Assembly (NCBI RefSeq): GCF_014652515.1
Contig: NZ_BMYY01000011.1
Coordinates: forward strand, 61,362-125,361
Direction of reading: 5' to 3'
From: Bacterioplanes sanyensis
GTDB lineage: Bacteria; Pseudomonadota; Gammaproteobacteria; Pseudomonadales; Oceanobacteraceae
Length of the DNA: 64,000 nt
Shown here: piece by piece, positions 46,080-56,872 of the stretch
How positions within the stretch are numbered: the stretch's first letter is position 1
Layout: each line of letters starts with the position of its first letter
Notes under the pieces: generated by a model
Told to the model about the DNA's origin: nothing
Database searches by the model: none
What the model saw: only the letters and a program-made list of their open reading frames with translations
Program-made: the position numbers and the translations under genes

Positions 46080-46277
46080 TCATCGCTCAGTATAGGCAGG
46101 GCATGCTGAGTTGTTGGTTGATTTTTGTTGCTGCCGTCCATCTGTGGTGGCGGGCTTCAGCGCTTTGGCAGCGCTAAAATCAAAGCCAACGTCATCGCTG
46201 AGTGCCTCTGGGTCTGGGCGCAGGCCACAGCCTGAGCCTGTGGCGGGCAAGGTGTGGGTGCTGGCAGGGTGCTTCAT
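46080..46277 (-). CDS. Possible small protein coupled to the M23 gene
   Basis: A 65-codon frame starting in an ATGA overlap with the stop of the M23 peptidase gene and ending 22 bases before the HD-GYP start. The translation ([16 protein letters not shown] onward) has no recognised motif and odd composition. The gene order and overlap are the only support. It may be spacer sequence. Confidence 0.3.
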   Translation of the reverse strand: MKHPASTHTLPATGSGCGLRPDPEALSDDVGFDFSAAKALKPATTDGRQQQKSTNNSACPAYTER

Positions 46278-47098
46278 GGCGAGGGCTCCGCGGCTTTGGG
46301 GTTAAGTGGCTGTTGCACCACTAAGCGCGGATCGATGCGCGCATCATTGAGGCTGACCGTCCAATGCAGGTGTGGCCCAGTTACGCGCCCAGTCGCACCG
46401 ACAGCACCGATGGGCTGGCCGGCTTTGATGACCTCGCCTTCTTGTACGTCAATGCGGCTCATATGGCACAGCATGCTGACTAAACCATGGCCATGGTCGA
46501 TAAACACGCTGTTGCCGTTGAAATAAAAATCCCCCGTCAACACCACGGTACCCTTTGCGGGGGCAACGATGGGCGTGCCGGTGGGCGCGGCAATGTCGAT
46601 GCCGCTGTGCGGTTTGCGCGGTTGCTCATTAAAAAAGCGCCTAAGGCCAAAGGGCGAGCTGACCGGCCCGTGCAAGGGCCATTGAAATGTGGGCCAATCG
46701 GCACGAGCGGATGCGCCGAAGCTGCGGTAGATCGGCTTCATGCGGGCAAATTCAGTGCGAATGCGCTCTAGGGCTGGCTGCGATGGGTTTACATGCTTGC
46801 GCTTGACCGTTAACCGTTGCTCAGCATAAGCGTGTGGCTCAAGCGCTAACTGGCGTGGCTCGCCATTGACCATAACCTCAATGCTGTTGCTGTGCGTAAG
46901 GGGTATGCCAATCACGGCTTGCCAGCCCTGTTCAGTGTGCAGAGTCAGTATCGGGCGATCGTCAAAGGTCACCTTGGGCGGCTCATTTGAGTGGCCAAGC
47001 TCCAGACGCCAGATGCCACCGGGGATGGGGGCGTGCTCGGGTAGGGCGTGAGCGCCTGCAAAACTCCCCAGTAACAGCAGTAATAAAGCGGCCTTCAT
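46274..47098 (-). CDS. M23 family metallopeptidase (exported)
   Basis: 274 residues with a signal peptide ([14 protein letters not shown]). The C-terminal LytM domain has the zinc ligands in [14 protein letters not shown] (His-x3-Asp, near residue 170) and HLHWTV (near 248), with the catalytic-site [12 protein letters not shown] between. Such enzymes cut peptide cross-links of peptidoglycan in the periplasm, often during envelope growth. All ligands are kept, so it should be active rather than an EnvC-like activator. The ATG lies in an ATGA overlap with the end of xseA. Confidence 0.88.
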   Translation of the reverse strand: MKAALLLLLLGSFAGAHALPEHAPIPGGIWRLELGHSNEPPKVTFDDRPILTLHTEQGWQAVIGIPLTHSNSIEVMVNGEPRQLALEPHAYAEQRLTVKRKHVNPSQPALERIRTEFARMKPIYRSFGASARADWPTFQWPLHGPVSSPFGLRRFFNEQPRKPHSGIDIAAPTGTPIVAPAKGTVVLTGDFYFNGNSVFIDHGHGLVSMLCHMSRIDVQEGEVIKAGQPIGAVGATGRVTGPHLHWTVSLNDARIDPRLVVQQPLNPKAAEPSP

Positions 47099-48444
47099 GC
47101 GCCTGTCTCCCCTTCGATTTCAACCACATCACATACCAAACGACCCTGTTGTAAACGGCTAACGACCCGCTGACCAACCGCAACTTGGTTGGCGTCTTGC
47201 AGCACTTCGCCGCCCTCACTTTGAGTGATGGAATAGCCGCGCGTTAATACCTGCAGCGGGCTGAGGGTGTTGAGCACATGGGCTTGGTGGGCCAGTTTTT
47301 CTTGCCGCTGCTGCAGTTGCGTGTCGATGGCGCGCTGCAGGCGTTGTTGCCAATCTTGCAGTTGTTGCTGCTGTTGAGCAATGGCGCGTTGGGGATGGCA
47401 GTGCTGCAATGCCTGCGACTGTGTTTGCAGTCGTTGTTGACGCTGCTGTTGCTGCCATTGCCAGCTGCGTTGCAGGCGCATTTCCAGCTGATCCAGCTGT
47501 TGGTAGCGATCACGCAGAGCTTGCTGTGGGCTGCGCAAGCGCTGCTGCCATTGATTGAGTTGCTGTCGGTAATCGCTCAAACGGCGCTGCTGGTTGTTCC
47601 ATAGGCGCTGAGCCAAATTCACCAGCCGCTGGCGCAGCTGGCTGCGGTCACTGGAAAGCAGCTCGGCAGCAGCAGAGGGCGTCGGCGCCCGCAGGTCCGC
47701 GACTAAATCGGCGATGGTGGTGTCTACTTCATGGCCGATGGCGCTGACTACGGGTAAATGGGAGGCGGCAATGGCGCGGGCAACGCCTTCGTCGTTAAAG
47801 CACCATAAATCCTCCAATGAGCCACCGCCGCGGCCAAGGATGATGACGTCCGCTCGTTGGTCACGATTGGCGCGCTGCAAGGCGGCGATGATGCCAGGCG
47901 CGGCAGCCTTGCCTTGTACCAGGGTGGGGTAAATGTCCACCTCAAGGCCAGGGTCGCGGCGTCGCAATACGGTCAAAATATCGTGAATGGCGGCACCGCT
48001 GGGAGAGGTGATCACCGCGATGCGTTTAATCGCCGGCAACGGACGCTTGCGGCTGGCGTCAAATAAGCCCTCTGTCAAAAGCTTTTTCTTCAGTGCTTCA
48101 TAGGCCTGTAATAACGCGCCTTCACCGGCGGGTTTCATGCTATCGACAATTAATTGGTAGTCGCCGCGCGGGGCATAAAGGCTCACTCGCGCGCGCAGCT
48201 CAATCATGTCGCCGTTACTGGGCTGAAACTTCAGCTGTGCCGTGCGCGAGCGAAACATAGCGCAACGCACCTGGGCCTGATCATCTTTTAAAGTGAAGTA
48301 CCAGTGCCCGGAACTGGGCCGTGACAGTCCAGATATTTCACCTTCGACCCGTACTTGTGCAAAAGAAACTTCAAGTAATTGGCGGGCGCGGTCGTTGAGT
48401 TGGCTGACGGAAAAAACCGCCGATGATTCGGGGTGCTTACTCAT
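47095..48444 (-). CDS. xseA: Exodeoxyribonuclease VII large subunit
   Basis: 449 residues. An N-terminal OB-fold ([15 protein letters not shown], then [24 protein letters not shown]) is followed by the catalytic region with [11 protein letters not shown] near residue 145, [15 protein letters not shown] near 215 and [11 protein letters not shown] near 250. A long Gln/Arg-rich coiled coil follows (about 290-400). With XseB it degrades single-stranded DNA to acid-soluble oligonucleotides. I chose the ATG at 48,444; a TTG at 48,474 would add 10 residues. The small subunit gene is not in the window. Confidence 0.94.
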   Translation of the reverse strand: MSKHPESSAVFSVSQLNDRARQLLEVSFAQVRVEGEISGLSRPSSGHWYFTLKDDQAQVRCAMFRSRTAQLKFQPSNGDMIELRARVSLYAPRGDYQLIVDSMKPAGEGALLQAYEALKKKLLTEGLFDASRKRPLPAIKRIAVITSPSGAAIHDILTVLRRRDPGLEVDIYPTLVQGKAAAPGIIAALQRANRDQRADVIILGRGGGSLEDLWCFNDEGVARAIAASHLPVVSAIGHEVDTTIADLVADLRAPTPSAAAELLSSDRSQLRQRLVNLAQRLWNNQQRRLSDYRQQLNQWQQRLRSPQQALRDRYQQLDQLEMRLQRSWQWQQQQRQQRLQTQSQALQHCHPQRAIAQQQQQLQDWQQRLQRAIDTQLQQRQEKLAHQAHVLNTLSPLQVLTRGYSITQSEGGEVLQDANQVAVGQRVVSRLQQGRLVCDVVEIEGETGA

Positions 48445-48623
48445 GGCAGGTGACTGCTGTGTCAAACGTAACAAGCGTGAATGGTATCAGTTTCACATGA
48501 CTGGGTCGCGTTTGGGCGTGTCAGGCGGCTGTGTGAATAGCTTTTTGGACAGATGGATGATCTGCAACTAGGTTGAAATCACATCAGCTCAGCTGAGTGC
48601 AACCACTAGGAAAGGATGAAACT

Positions 48624-49097
48624 ATGAAACAACTGATTGCAGGTGCAGTATTTGTGGCGGTGGCGCCTTTGGCAATGGCCGATAATGGTGGCCCAGCCGG
48701 CTGTGGTGTCGGAACGGCGATCGTGTTCCCAGATGCCAGCGCTTGGCCTGAGCATGTGCTGGCGGCCACGACCAATGGCAGCTCTTTTAATACGTCGAGC
48801 ATGACGTCTGGCTTGTTGAACTGTAAGAGCGCAGGTGGCCCACTGCAGATGTCGCAGCTGTTTATGGACGACAATATGGACCAGCTGGCGATGGATGCCG
48901 CCAAAGGTGAGGGCGAGACCTTGGCGGCATTGGCAGAGTTGATGGGGGTTCAGGCGCAAGACACGGCTGCTTTCAACCGTACGGTACAAGCCAACTTTGA
49001 CAAAATGTTCCACGCTGAGGCAACCTCAGGTACGGCGCATCAGGCATTGACTGCTGCAATGGCCAATAATGCGCAGTTGCAAAAATACTTGGGTTAA
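48624..49097 (+). CDS. DUF3015 family exported protein
   Basis: 157 residues with a signal peptide (LIAGAVFVAVAPLAMA). The mature start NGGPAGCGVGTAIVF, then VLAATTNGSSFNTSSMTSG, matches the DUF3015 family, a periplasmic family of unknown function. Two cysteines (about residues 30 and 73) could form a disulfide. AGGA lies about 8 bases before the ATG at 48,624; an earlier GTG at 48,597 is less likely. A terminator follows, and the DUF4105 gene with which this family is often paired comes next. Confidence 0.85.
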   Translation: MKQLIAGAVFVAVAPLAMADNGGPAGCGVGTAIVFPDASAWPEHVLAATTNGSSFNTSSMTSGLLNCKSAGGPLQMSQLFMDDNMDQLAMDAAKGEGETLAALAELMGVQAQDTAAFNRTVQANFDKMFHAEATSGTAHQALTAAMANNAQLQKYLG

Positions 49098-49115
49098 GCA
49101 ACGTCATGCAACGCG

Positions 49116-49141
49116 AAACGCGCCGCTGGCGCGTTTTTTTA
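49116..49141 (+). terminator. Intrinsic terminator after the DUF3015 gene
   Basis: A 9-bp stem AAACGCGCC/GGCGCGTTT (49,116-49,124 with 49,128-49,136) with a GCT loop, and T residues continuing to about 49,141. It lies 18 bases past the stop codon, so DUF4105 needs readthrough or its own promoter. Confidence 0.92.
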
Positions 49142-49173
49142 TGCCTGGCTATCGATAAAAAAAGGAGTTTTGC

Positions 49174-51036
49174 ATGCCGTCACTGCGCCGAGCGCTGTGC
49201 TTTATGCTGTTGGCGCTACCGTGTTGTGTGCAGGCTGAGCTCGGGGCGCAAGCCCAAGCAAAAGCTGAACTTCAGCGGCTGGCAGGTGATCGCCAATGGC
49301 TACACCTGCTGCACTACCGCCGTCATTGGAACGGTGAGGTGTACAGTCAGAACGACTCGGACGCATTCTTCTTGCATCCACATGGCAAGTACGATGCGCT
49401 AGCGGAGCTAACGGCAACGGTGCAGGCGTTTACGAAAGTGCCACTTGCTCAAGCGGCAGCAGCTCAATGCCGGTTTCCTGCTCGCTTTCATTGGTTGGCC
49501 ACTCAATTGCCTAATCATTCATTTAAGCGAGTGCCATGCCCAGCGTTTGAACAGTGGCGTCAACGCTTAGATGCCCACGCTCTGACTCTGATCTTCCCTG
49601 CTGCCCATATCAACTCCCCCGCCTCTATGTTTGGCCATACCTTGCTGCGTTTGGATCGTGAGGATGCAACCAGTAGCGAGTTGTTGGCGTACAGTGTGAA
49701 CTTTGCTGCCAATGCCGACCCTGCGGACAACGAGCTGGTGTACACCTACAAAGGGTTGGCTGGCGGCTACCCTGGCGTAGTGTCAGTGCTGCCTTATTAC
49801 GCCAAAACCAATGAATATCAGCACATGGAATACCGTGACATCTGGGAATACCAGCTCACCCTAACGCCGGCCGAGGTCGACCAGTTTGTACGCCATATCT
49901 GGGAAGTGCGCGGCACTGAGTTTGACTACTTCTTTTTTGATGAAAATTGCTCATATCGCTTATTGGCCTTAATCGACGCCGCCAGCGAGCGTGCCGATTT
50001 GGCGAACGAGTTTTTTTTGACCGCCATACCTATCGATACCATTCGTGTCATGCAGCAACAAGGATTGGTGGGGGAGGCGCATTATCGGCCCTCGGCGGCG
50101 TCGCAATTGGAGTCGGCGGGCCAGCAGGCGACGCCGCAGGTGCGTCAGGTGTCACGTCAGCTCGTGGTCAGTGAAGCGGACATTGAAACACTGCTGCAGC
50201 CGCTAACCGCCGTGCAACAAGTGCAGGCGTTGGAGTTGTCACACTTGTACGCGCGCTACTTGGCGATAAAAAAGAAGCAGGGCAACCCACGCATGCGCCA
50301 ACGTACTCTCGCGTTGTTGTCAGCGCGGGCGCGTCGTCAAGAAGGCAGCCCGTTTCAACCGCCCATGCAACCTGCAGTACGTGATGATCAAGGCCATTTA
50401 ACACAACGCCTGAGTGCCATGGCTGGGCATCAGCAAACCGGTTTTGCAGAGCTGCACTGGCGACCGTCTTATCATGATCTGTTGGATTTACCCGCGGGGT
50501 ATACCCGTGGCTCGCAAATCCAAATGGGTGCCAATGAGTGGCGGTTATGGTCGGATGGCGAGTTACAGTTGCGCCAGTTCAGTGTTGTCGATGTGGTGTC
50601 ACTGACGCCGCATAGTTTTTATCAGCGGCCAATGTCTTGGGCAGCGGGGTTTGGCTTGCGCCGTTTTATAGGGCGCGAGCAGCAATTACACAGCCAAGTG
50701 CATTATGGGTTTGGTTACACCTATGAGCTCGCTGCTGGCCGCCTTTATGGATTGCTGGACAGTGAGCTGTTGGCCGATGACCAATTGGAAAAAGGCTATC
50801 AGGTGAGTGCCGGTGCGCGCCTTGGCTGGTTGTTTCAGAGTGATGTTCTGACCGCCAAGCTGCAGGGTCAATGGTTGCCGTCATTGGCAGGCGATGCGCG
50901 CTTGCGCCGTGAGCTGCAAGGCCATGTCGGTGTGGCTACGGGCGCACAGTCACAGTTGCGGCTGCGCTGGCACCGTCAGTGGTTTAATGACGACGCTTTG
51001 CATGAATGGCGCTTGGGTTGGCAGCTGTATTATTGA
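49174..51036 (+). CDS. DUF4105 (Lnb-like periplasmic domain) protein
   Basis: 620 residues with a signal peptide (FMLLALPCCVQA). The DUF4105 domain (about 100-330) shows INSPASMFGHTLLR with the putative catalytic His, ELVYTYKGLAGGYPG, and FFFDENCSYRLLALID with a conserved Cys. This papain/NlpC-like core resembles bacterial Lnb lipoprotein acyltransferase. The C-terminal 200 residues are strand-rich and may be a barrel-like domain ending in WQLYY. AAAGGAG precedes the ATG. It follows DUF3015 and precedes a lipoprotein hydrolase with a 7-base gap. Confidence 0.85.
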   Translation: MPSLRRALCFMLLALPCCVQAELGAQAQAKAELQRLAGDRQWLHLLHYRRHWNGEVYSQNDSDAFFLHPHGKYDALAELTATVQAFTKVPLAQAAAAQCRFPARFHWLATQLPNHSFKRVPCPAFEQWRQRLDAHALTLIFPAAHINSPASMFGHTLLRLDREDATSSELLAYSVNFAANADPADNELVYTYKGLAGGYPGVVSVLPYYAKTNEYQHMEYRDIWEYQLTLTPAEVDQFVRHIWEVRGTEFDYFFFDENCSYRLLALIDAASERADLANEFFLTAIPIDTIRVMQQQGLVGEAHYRPSAASQLESAGQQATPQVRQVSRQLVVSEADIETLLQPLTAVQQVQALELSHLYARYLAIKKKQGNPRMRQRTLALLSARARRQEGSPFQPPMQPAVRDDQGHLTQRLSAMAGHQQTGFAELHWRPSYHDLLDLPAGYTRGSQIQMGANEWRLWSDGELQLRQFSVVDVVSLTPHSFYQRPMSWAAGFGLRRFIGREQQLHSQVHYGFGYTYELAAGRLYGLLDSELLADDQLEKGYQVSAGARLGWLFQSDVLTAKLQGQWLPSLAGDARLRRELQGHVGVATGAQSQLRLRWHRQWFNDDALHEWRLGWQLYY

Positions 51037-51043
51037 GACCTTC

Positions 51044-51883
51044 ATGAAATCTGTTTTCTTATTGTGTTTTTGCTTTGCCATCAGTGGCTGCAGCTCGCTC
51101 ACAGGCTTGTTTTTTTACCCTCAACAAGTGTGGATTCAAACCCCAGCGAACGTCGGCTTGGCGTATGAAGACATTGAGCTGCATGCCGCTGATGGCACTC
51201 GGTTGCACGCATGGTGGCTGCCAGCTGAGCACGCCGGTGAGTGGGTCATGTTGTACTTGCACGGCAATGCCGAAAATATCTCCAGCCATTTTCGCAATGT
51301 CGATTGGTTGCCGGCTGAAGGGGTCTCTGTGCTGGCACTGGATTACCGCGGCTTTGGTGCATCGCAGGGGCAGGCAAGGTTGCCTGATGTGTTTATGGAC
51401 ATTGAAGCGGCCCTGCTGTGGCTGCACCAGCATTACCCAGAAAAGCGTTTGGCTATTTTGGGGCAGAGCATTGGCGCCGCACTGACGGTGCCTTTTGTTG
51501 CTCAAGCCCAGTCTCAGTACCGCATTGATGCTGTGGTTCTGGACGCTCCACTGGCGAGCTACCAGCAAGTGGCGCGTCATGGTTTGAGCCACAGCGTGGT
51601 GGGTTGGCTGTTGTGGCCGGGTACCTGGCTGCTACCAACACGTTGGGACCCGATTGAACACATCCATCAGCTACATCTGCCGGTGCTGATGATGCACAGC
51701 CCGCATGACCAAGTGATTCCGTATGAGCAGGGGCGAAAAATGTATGCAAGGTTGACGGTGACAGGGTGTTGGCTGGAGAGTCGTGGCCCTCACATTGCCA
51801 GCTTGTATGTCCCTGAGCTGCGCGAGGCGTTGTTGATGTTTTTGCGTGATCAGAGTTGTGCCAGTAAACCGGCGCCAGAATAG
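51044..51883 (+). CDS. Alpha/beta hydrolase lipoprotein (BEM46/YfhR-like)
   Basis: 279 residues. The signal ends in lipobox AISGCSS (Cys about residue 16), so it is lipid-anchored. The hydrolase core has YLHGNAENISSH near residue 76, DYRGFGASQG near 105, nucleophile GQSIGAAL near 150, Asp in MHSPHDQVIP near 225, and a His in SRGPHIASLY near 255. It belongs to the prolyl-oligopeptidase-like group with unknown substrate. It begins 7 bases after the DUF4105 stop, so it probably shares that transcript. Confidence 0.85.
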   Translation: MKSVFLLCFCFAISGCSSLTGLFFYPQQVWIQTPANVGLAYEDIELHAADGTRLHAWWLPAEHAGEWVMLYLHGNAENISSHFRNVDWLPAEGVSVLALDYRGFGASQGQARLPDVFMDIEAALLWLHQHYPEKRLAILGQSIGAALTVPFVAQAQSQYRIDAVVLDAPLASYQQVARHGLSHSVVGWLLWPGTWLLPTRWDPIEHIHQLHLPVLMMHSPHDQVIPYEQGRKMYARLTVTGCWLESRGPHIASLYVPELREALLMFLRDQSCASKPAPE

Positions 51884-51899
51884 CGCCGGCCAAGCTCAC

Positions 51900-52223
51900 T
51901 TAGCTGCCGCGAACAACGGTGCAGTAAGTGGTGAACAAGCCTAAGATCGAGTTCACTTCCGAATCAACGGTCGCTACCTTCTTAATGCCGCCAGCAGCTT
52001 TTGCGCTATCGATGGTTGCATCGCCCTGAGCGATCAGGCCCAGAATGTTGGTCGCACAAGCGCGGCCTTCTTTGGCTGCGTCAGCATTGCTGTCGTCAGC
52101 CATGCCCTGATATTTAACATCGGTGTACAGCAGACCCGCGCCGGCAGGCGTTGGAGCCAGAGCACAGCCGGTAGACATAGCAGCAATGCCAGTAATGACG
52201 GCCAGTTTAGCGATTAACTTCAT
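51900..52223 (-). CDS. TRL-like family lipoprotein
   Basis: 107 residues. A signal sequence with lipobox MSTGCAL (Cys about residue 20) is followed by APTPAGAGLLYTDVKYQG, GRACATNILGLIAQGDATI and a C-terminal Cys, the pattern of TRL-like proteins (first noticed near tRNA-Leu genes). Function unknown, and it is predicted to be surface or periplasmic. The ATG at 52,223 has AGGA 7 bases upstream; the ATG at 52,229 overlaps that ribosome site. It converges with the hydrolase gene. Confidence 0.82.
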   Translation of the reverse strand: MKLIAKLAVITGIAAMSTGCALAPTPAGAGLLYTDVKYQGMADDSNADAAKEGRACATNILGLIAQGDATIDSAKAAGGIKKVATVDSEVNSILGLFTTYCTVVRGS

Positions 52224-52387
52224 GGTCATTTCCTTTGATTAACAGTGAATAATCTCCCCAGTTGGGGAGAGCTGAGTCTATCGTCGTAATTAGGTGGATG
52301 GCTACTGCGTTGGGTCATGGTTGGCGCACATTAACCAGTGCTTTAGCTGAACAGGCCAGGTATGCGGTAGCAGGTTGAGTTGCTTAA

Positions 52388-54007
<1,620 letters not shown>

Positions 54008-54048
54008 TTCGGTGCTGCCACCGCTTAAGGCGGTTAATAAACAACTCA

Positions 54049-54074
54049 GGGGATGATGCGTCATCCCCGTTTTT
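54049..54074 (+). terminator. Intercistronic hairpin between guaB and guaA
   Basis: Stem GGGGATGA/TCATCCCC (54,049-54,056 with 54,061-54,068), loop TGCG, followed by GTTTTTG. It resembles a weak intrinsic terminator or an RNA processing barrier that could lower guaA expression relative to guaB. Confidence 0.7.
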
Positions 54075-54097
54075 GCTTCTATTCGATGGAATAATTT

Positions 54098-55678
54098 ATG
54101 TCCCAAGACATTCACGCTCAGCGCATTTTGATTCTTGATTTTGGTTCTCAATACACTCAGCTGATCGCCCGTCGCGTGCGTGAAATTGGTGTGTTCTCCG
54201 AAATTCGCGCCTTCGATATGAGCGAAGAAGAGATTCGTGAGTACAACCCCAGCGGTATTATTCTGGCCGGTGGCCCAGAGTCGGTGACCGAAGCAGGCTC
54301 GCCTCGCGCGCCGCAAGCGGTGTTTGAAATGGGCTTGCCGGTATTGGGTATTTGCTACGGCATGCAAACCATGGCGGAGCAACTGGGCGGTAAAGTAGAA
54401 GGCTCCAATATTCGTGAGTTTGGCTACGCCCAGGTGCAGGTCGATGGCGATAGCCGTTTATTGCACGACATTAAAGATCACGTCGATACCGACTCAGGTA
54501 AATCCTTGCTCGATGTTTGGATGAGCCACGGCGATAAAGTCGTCGCCATGCCAGAAGGCTTCGAGCTGATGGCCTCCACGCCAAGCTGTGCCATTGCTGG
54601 TATGTACCACGCCGAGAAAAACTTCTTTGGCGTGCAGTTCCACCCTGAGGTGACGCACACCTTGCAGGGCAAGCGCCTGTTAGAGCACTTTGTGCTGGAA
54701 ATTTGTGGCTGCGACGCACTGTGGACGCCGGCGAAAATCATCGAAGACCAAATCGAGCGCGTGCGCGCCCAGGTTGGCAGCAATAAAGTATTGCTGGGTT
54801 TGTCTGGCGGCGTGGATTCATCCGTGGTGGCAGCGCTGTTGCACAAAGCCATTGGCGATCAGCTGACCTGTGTGTTTGTTGATAACGGCCTGTTGCGCAA
54901 AAACGAAGGCGATATGGTGATGGACATGTTCGCTAAGAACATGGGCGTTAAAGTCATTCGTGCCGATGCCGAAGCGCTGTTTTTAAGCAAGTTGGCCGGC
55001 GTTAGCGATCCAGAAGCCAAGCGCAAGGTCATCGGCAATACCTTTATTGAGGTATTCGATGAAGAAGCTTCCAAGTTAAAAGACGTTCCTTTCTTGGCTC
55101 AGGGCACCATTTACCCAGACGTGATTGAATCGGCAGCGGCCAAAACTGGCAAAGCCCATGTGATTAAATCGCACCATAATGTCGGCGGTTTGCCTGAAGA
55201 CATGAAAATGGATCTGGTCGAGCCACTGCGTGAATTGTTTAAAGACGAAGTGCGCAAAATTGGCTTAGAGCTGGGGCTGCCATACGACATGGTGTACCGC
55301 CATCCGTTCCCAGGCCCAGGCTTGGGTGTGCGCATCTTGGGTGAGGTGAATAAAGAATACGCCGATATTCTGCGTGAAGCCGATGCCATCTTTATTGAAG
55401 AGCTGCACAATGCCGATTGGTACCACAAAACGTCTCAGGCGTTTGCGGTGTTTATTCCACAAAAATCCGTCGGTGTGGTGGGCGATCAGCGTCGCTATGA
55501 ATGGGTCATTGCCCTGCGCGCGGTGGAAACCATCGACTTTATGACGGCACGCTGGGCGCACTTGCCATACGAGCTGTTAGAAAAAGTCTCTAACCGTATT
55601 ATTAACGAGATCGAGCATGTCTCCCGTGTGACCTACGACGTATCGTCTAAGCCGCCGGCCACCATTGAGTGGGAATAA
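54098..55678 (+). CDS. guaA: GMP synthase (glutamine-hydrolysing)
   Basis: Amidates XMP to GMP. 526 residues. The class I glutamine amidotransferase domain (about 1-200) has [11 protein letters not shown] with the catalytic Cys, and FHPEVTHT with the His. The ATP pyrophosphatase domain has the P-loop [16 protein letters not shown] near residue 235. The C-terminal dimerisation domain ends with the family signature PPATIEWE. It is in operon order with guaB. A terminator follows directly. Confidence 0.97.
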   Translation: MSQDIHAQRILILDFGSQYTQLIARRVREIGVFSEIRAFDMSEEEIREYNPSGIILAGGPESVTEAGSPRAPQAVFEMGLPVLGICYGMQTMAEQLGGKVEGSNIREFGYAQVQVDGDSRLLHDIKDHVDTDSGKSLLDVWMSHGDKVVAMPEGFELMASTPSCAIAGMYHAEKNFFGVQFHPEVTHTLQGKRLLEHFVLEICGCDALWTPAKIIEDQIERVRAQVGSNKVLLGLSGGVDSSVVAALLHKAIGDQLTCVFVDNGLLRKNEGDMVMDMFAKNMGVKVIRADAEALFLSKLAGVSDPEAKRKVIGNTFIEVFDEEASKLKDVPFLAQGTIYPDVIESAAAKTGKAHVIKSHHNVGGLPEDMKMDLVEPLRELFKDEVRKIGLELGLPYDMVYRHPFPGPGLGVRILGEVNKEYADILREADAIFIEELHNADWYHKTSQAFAVFIPQKSVGVVGDQRRYEWVIALRAVETIDFMTARWAHLPYELLEKVSNRIINEIEHVSRVTYDVSSKPPATIEWE

Positions 55679-55680
55679 AT

Positions 55681-55710
55681 AAAAAAGAGCGGCGTTGCCG
55701 CTCTTTTTTT
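55681..55710 (+). terminator. Intrinsic terminator of guaA
   Basis: Stem GAGCGGC/GCCGCTC (55,687-55,693 with 55,697-55,703), loop GTT, flanked by A6 and T7, so it could also act in reverse. It ends 11 bases before the rlmF start, implying that rlmF is expressed by readthrough or from a promoter overlapping the hairpin. Confidence 0.92.
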
Positions 55711-55721
55711 GGATAATAGCA

Positions 55722-56573
55722 ATGCACCCAAATAACCCCCACCAGGGCGAATACCCCATGGCTGAGCTGCTGCAGGCGCTACCTGAATTGCAGCAGTTTA
55801 CTCGCCAGGGTAAGCGCGGCCAGACCACCATTGATTTTACCCATGCCGATGCGGTTCTGTGTTTGAATCGTGCCTTATTAAAGCACTATTACCAGATAGA
55901 TCATTGGCAGATTCCCGCCGGTTATTTATGCCCGCCGATTCCTGGGCGGGCAGATTATATTCATAGCTTGGCGGATATCATTGCCGAGCTGGACTGGCCC
56001 AAACCGGTGACTGTGTTAGACATAGGCACAGGTGCCAATCTGATTTACCCGATACTCGCCGCTCGCAGCTTTCGCTGGCGGGCGATAGGCGCAGACATTG
56101 ACCCAGTGGCGGTGGCGAGTGCCAAAGCCATTGTTGCTGCCAATCCGATATTGCGCGGCAAAATCGACATTCGTCAGCAGCCAGGCAAGGGCATTTTGCG
56201 CGGCATTATTCAAAACGGTGAAAAAATACACGCCACCCTGTGTAATCCCCCGTTTTATCGCGATGCGGCCGAAGCTGAGCGGCATAATCAGCGCAAATGG
56301 AAAAACTTGGGGCAAAAAACCGGTCAGCGCAATTTTGGTGGCCAGCACAATGAGCTGTGGTGCGACGGCGGTGAAGCACAGTTTTTGCGCCAAATGATTG
56401 ATGAAAGCGTCGAATTTGCCGCGCAGGTTGGCTGGTTTACCAGCTTGGTGGCGAGCCATAAAAACATTCCAGTGCTGCAAGGGCGACTTAAGGACGTTAA
56501 CGCTGCTGAAGTGCGGGTGGTTGAAATGGCGCAAGGGCAAAAGCGCAGTCGCTTAATTGCTTGGCGGTTTTAG
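55722..56573 (+). CDS. rlmF: 23S rRNA (adenine(1618)-N6)-methyltransferase
   Basis: 283 residues. The family N-terminus MHPNNPHQGEYP is followed by the conserved RADYIHSLADI. The SAM-binding VLDIGTGANLIYPI lies near residue 95, and the N6-adenine catalytic motif LCNPPFYRDAAEAE near 170. RlmF methylates A1618 of 23S rRNA (E. coli numbering). The ATG at 55,722 was chosen; an upstream TTG frame would start inside the guaA terminator. The MITE begins 5 bases after its stop. Confidence 0.92.
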   Translation: MHPNNPHQGEYPMAELLQALPELQQFTRQGKRGQTTIDFTHADAVLCLNRALLKHYYQIDHWQIPAGYLCPPIPGRADYIHSLADIIAELDWPKPVTVLDIGTGANLIYPILAARSFRWRAIGADIDPVAVASAKAIVAANPILRGKIDIRQQPGKGILRGIIQNGEKIHATLCNPPFYRDAAEAERHNQRKWKNLGQKTGQRNFGGQHNELWCDGGEAQFLRQMIDESVEFAAQVGWFTSLVASHKNIPVLQGRLKDVNAAEVRVVEMAQGQKRSRLIAWRF

Positions 56574-56578
56574 TCTAA

Positions 56579-56840
56579 GGCACCTCTGAATAACTCTGCA
56601 CAGCTCTGCGCGAGTGCAGCAGGCTTTCAGAACAAGGCGGCGATGGCAGGAAATGGCCAGCCCTTTTCAACGTCGCCAACGACGTTATGGAAGCCTGCGG
56701 CCCGCGCCCTACGGGGAACGCCAGAGCACTCCAGCTCTGTGTCGCCGATTTTTGCTGTAGCTGGCTAGAGCGGCAAACCGGCTTCGTGATCTGAAGCCCT
56801 CTGGCGATCCAGAGCGGGCACCGAATTATTCAGAGGTGCC
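56579..56840. mobile_element. 262-bp MITE with IS5-like ends
   Basis: Perfect 15-bp inverted ends GGCACCTCTGAATAA (56,579-56,593) and TTATTCAGAGGTGCC (56,826-56,840) are flanked on both sides by CTAA, a 4-bp target duplication of the CTAR type used by IS5-group elements. No coding frame fits inside. The interior holds subterminal inverted repeats (GCAGGCTT...AAGCCTGC) that could fold. It is a non-autonomous element needing a transposase in trans. A solitary end occurs at 8,980 and a related element end at 63,941. Confidence 0.85.
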
Positions 56841-56872
56841 CTAAATAAAGAAGAATAGGTTTGGAGTAGGTG

